The position numbers and the translations under genes are program-made. This document shows, one piece after another, positions 4,011-5,700 of a stretch of 5,700 nt of DNA. Origin of the DNA: Anaerolineae bacterium (lineage in GTDB: Bacteria; Chloroflexota; Anaerolineae; 4572-78; J111); assembly GCA_020433785.1 (NCBI GenBank), contig JAGRCC010001171.1:1-5700 (forward strand), in the 5' to 3' direction. Each line of letters opens with the position of its first letter. Positions within the stretch are counted from its first letter, which is position 1. Under the pieces are notes generated by a model that made no database searches, was not told the origin of the DNA, and worked only from the letters and a program-made list of their open reading frames with translations.

Positions 4011-5700
4011 TTATCTCGTAATGATCGGAAAATAGCTTTTACAAGTAGGCCCGCGCATCCAAATGTAACCTTGCCTTAGCAACGCCACGTCCCACAAACT
4101 CTGATACAAAGGATGGTCACTTCCGGCTAAAAGCCGCCCCCAACCTAAGGTTTGGAGGCTCAGATTCCAGGAACCTTTGAGGGCATTCCAGACAATTTGT
4201 TCATCAGTTGTAATCATTAAACTCTCAGTGTTGTTAAGCGCCGTGAAAAGCCTTTTTGTTTCAAGCCATTGCCAAAAGGCCATGGTCTGAGTTGGCTGAA
4301 GTGAGGCGACCATTGCCGCGTAATGGGGTATGATGACGGGATACCCTAGCAAGGTGCTCCCATCATTGGGGGGGATCTCGCCGCCGACCCCAAAAGCCTG
4401 ATATATCTGACTGCTAGCGACAATGGAGAGGTCAGGCACTTCGGCTGCACTGAGCCCAAATAGCCTGGGTGGCCCACCATAATCTGAGTGCTTCTGGTAG
4501 TAATCTAACTGCCGGTTCACCGCCTGCTGACGGTAGGTATGCCAATTTGTCCCCCAGCGGTCACAGGGAGGCGGCGCCAGAAGCCACCCTAATTCATCAA
4601 TAAAGCCGCTTCCGTTGAACGTTGGCGGAGTGTGGTCGAAGTTGGCGACGTTGCCGGTTGCGGCCGCGTAAGCCCAGTTGACCAGCCAAGACTCGGTGCC
4701 AAAGTCATGCCACCCGCCGGTCACGCCACCATCTTTATCCTCCAGGCGCTCACTACAATCCGTGACGAAACCGTGACTAATGCTGCCGTTACCTAGGATA
4801 AGCGCAGGCCAATCGATACCCGTCAATACCTCCGTAACTTGAATTGTGTTGAGATCCAGCGCCTGTCGGGCTTCAATCAGTGCGATAAGCGCGATGACAC
4901 TGTCTATACTCGACCACTCTGTACCGGAGATAATTTGTCCATCCTTAATGAAATGGGGCCAAACCCCGTGGCAGCGAGGCAATGCCAGCAAAGCCTGTGA
5001 GGTCTTGACGACGATTTCGGTTGCCGACGCCTCAGAAATGAAACCTAATCGCCAGGCCATCACCGCCGCAGCGGCCTGCATACCACTGGCAGAGACGTTG
5101 TCAAATTCATTGGCTGTGAAATAGGCCGAATCACGAGTGAAGCCGGAGTCTGAGTCCCAGTTGGCCAAAAGCATAGCGTAACTCCATAGAAAAGCTCGAT
5201 GGGGTAGATCGAATTGCGGTATTTCCACGATCAACTCGACCCGGTCAACGACGACAAAGTTCCCGGCGTTGCCCATAACTTGCCAATTAAGATGTCCAAT
5301 CTCGCCCAGGTCCAGCGGCAGCGACAAAAATAACTCCTGCGCTCCACCAGTAAGCGCAACAGTCGCGCTGGTCCACTTGGTCACCTGCGGCGGACAGTGA
5401 CTACTTTCTCCGTTTTGCAGGATGACCTGAAATTGTCCCTGGCCATCATGGATATGAACTCGCAAGCCTGTAACTCGGCCTTGGAATTCAGGTTTAATTT
5501 GCGGTGGGAATATCGCCGTGAAGTCTAGGGATGAGCAGTCACGAATCGGGTGATTGAGGGCGGTCCAGACCCCTCTTAGACTATCCGTTCCGCTGTTAAT
5601 CTGCGCCGTTACCATCCCTTCTCCGAAAATCACGTTTCCGCTCCCAGGTCCCTCAATAGCTCCCCGATCTCCCCCCAGGCGATTGTGGAACCAGAACGAT
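4011..5700 (-). CDS. Glycoamylase-like (PF10091/GH144-type) protein with N-terminal beta-sandwich region, 5' end outside window
   Basis: The frame is open from the right edge to the TAA at 4013-4011: 562 residues are visible, and the start lies outside. A GTG at 5633 gives 540 residues, but the 22 codons before it (including FWFHNRLGGDRGAIEG) look coding. Counting from that GTG, residues about 15-140 form a beta-rich, CBM-like sandwich ending in VVVDRVELIVEI. Residues 145-525 match the alpha/alpha-barrel glycoamylase-like family in order: SASGMQAAAAVMAWRLGFIS (about 181-200), GVWPHFI (223-229), GTEWSSIDSVIAL (237-249, Glu239 and Asp244), GWHDFGTESWLV (307-318, Glu314), LFGLSAAEVP (391-400), and NDGSTLLGYPVIIPHYAA with Asp424 (423-440). 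Related enzymes act on beta-1,2-glucans; this substrate is unknown. Export is likely, but the signal peptide would be outside the window. A run of seven C (complement of 4368-4374) lies in the coding strand. Confidence 0.75.
   Translation of the reverse strand, partial: SFWFHNRLGGDRGAIEGPGSGNVIFGEGMVTAQINSGTDSLRGVWTALNHPIRDCSSLDFTAIFPPQIKPEFQGRVTGLRVHIHDGQGQFQVILQNGESSHCPPQVTKWTSATVALTGGAQELFLSLPLDLGEIGHLNWQVMGNAGNFVVVDRVELIVEIPQFDLPHRAFLWSYAMLLANWDSDSGFTRDSAYFTANEFDNVSASGMQAAAAVMAWRLGFISEASATEIVVKTSQALLALPRCHGVWPHFIKDGQIISGTEWSSIDSVIALIALIEARQALDLNTIQVTEVLTGIDWPALILGNGSISHGFVTDCSERLEDKDGGVTGGWHDFGTESWLVNWAYAAATGNVANFDHTPPTFNGSGFIDELGWLLAPPPCDRWGTNWHTYRQQAVNRQLDYYQKHSDYGGPPRLFGLSAAEVPDLSIVASSQIYQAFGVGGEIPPNDGSTLLGYPVIIPHYAAMVASLQPTQTMAFWQWLETKRLFTALNNTESLMITTDEQIVWNALKGSWNLSLQTLGWGRLLAGSDHPLYQSLWDVALLRQGYIWMRGPTCKSYFPIITR

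Noticed and set aside
4846..5124. 92-codon rightward frame opposite the glycoamylase-like gene
   Set aside because: It mirrors a well-supported coding region on the other strand, shows no motif of its own and has no ribosome site I trust.
1..5700. tRNA, rRNA, CRISPR array or intact insertion sequence
   Set aside because: No cloverleaf-like segment, regular spaced repeats, transposase motif or paired terminal repeats were seen on either strand.

Overview
The window looks like bacterial chromosomal DNA of moderate GC with accessory content. The mix of a secreted glycoamylase-like protein and a receiver-kinase fusion would suit a Chloroflexota or similar environmental bacterium. That is an inference from protein style only; no taxonomic marker is present.

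Layout. The left third reads rightward. It holds the 3' end of an unrecognised acidic helical protein (2-472), then about 310 bp of non-coding DNA with two notable inverted repeats (485-568 and 648-675), then a decayed frame (787-1410). The start of that frame resembles the N-terminal core-binding domain of a tyrosine recombinase, and it is broken by in-frame stops at 958, 1036 and 1234 with signs of frame shifts. The right two thirds read leftward. From the right edge they hold a large partial protein with a beta-sandwich region and a glycoamylase-like (GH144/PF10091-type) alpha domain (5700-4011). A 53-residue membrane miniprotein follows 17 bp later (3993-3832), then a short frame-shifted ORF (3746-3629), then a 726-residue protein (3600-1420) with a response-regulator receiver domain, an aminoglycoside-phosphotransferase/protein-kinase-like domain split by a beta-rich insert, and a C-terminal transmembrane anchor. 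The two convergent halves meet with only nine bases between stop codons, and a small hairpin sits across the junction.

How the parts may work together. The leftward genes are co-oriented and closely spaced with good Shine-Dalgarno sequences, so a shared transcript is plausible. The best candidate for something little described is the receiver-kinase-membrane-anchor protein together with its two tiny upstream ORFs: a phosphorylation-responsive, membrane-tethered phosphotransferase. The rightward relic and the 11-6-11 dyad just upstream of it (the geometry of a Xer/dif or tyrosine-recombinase crossover site) suggest an old integration event next to this cassette. Substrate and role of the kinase cannot be read from the sequence.
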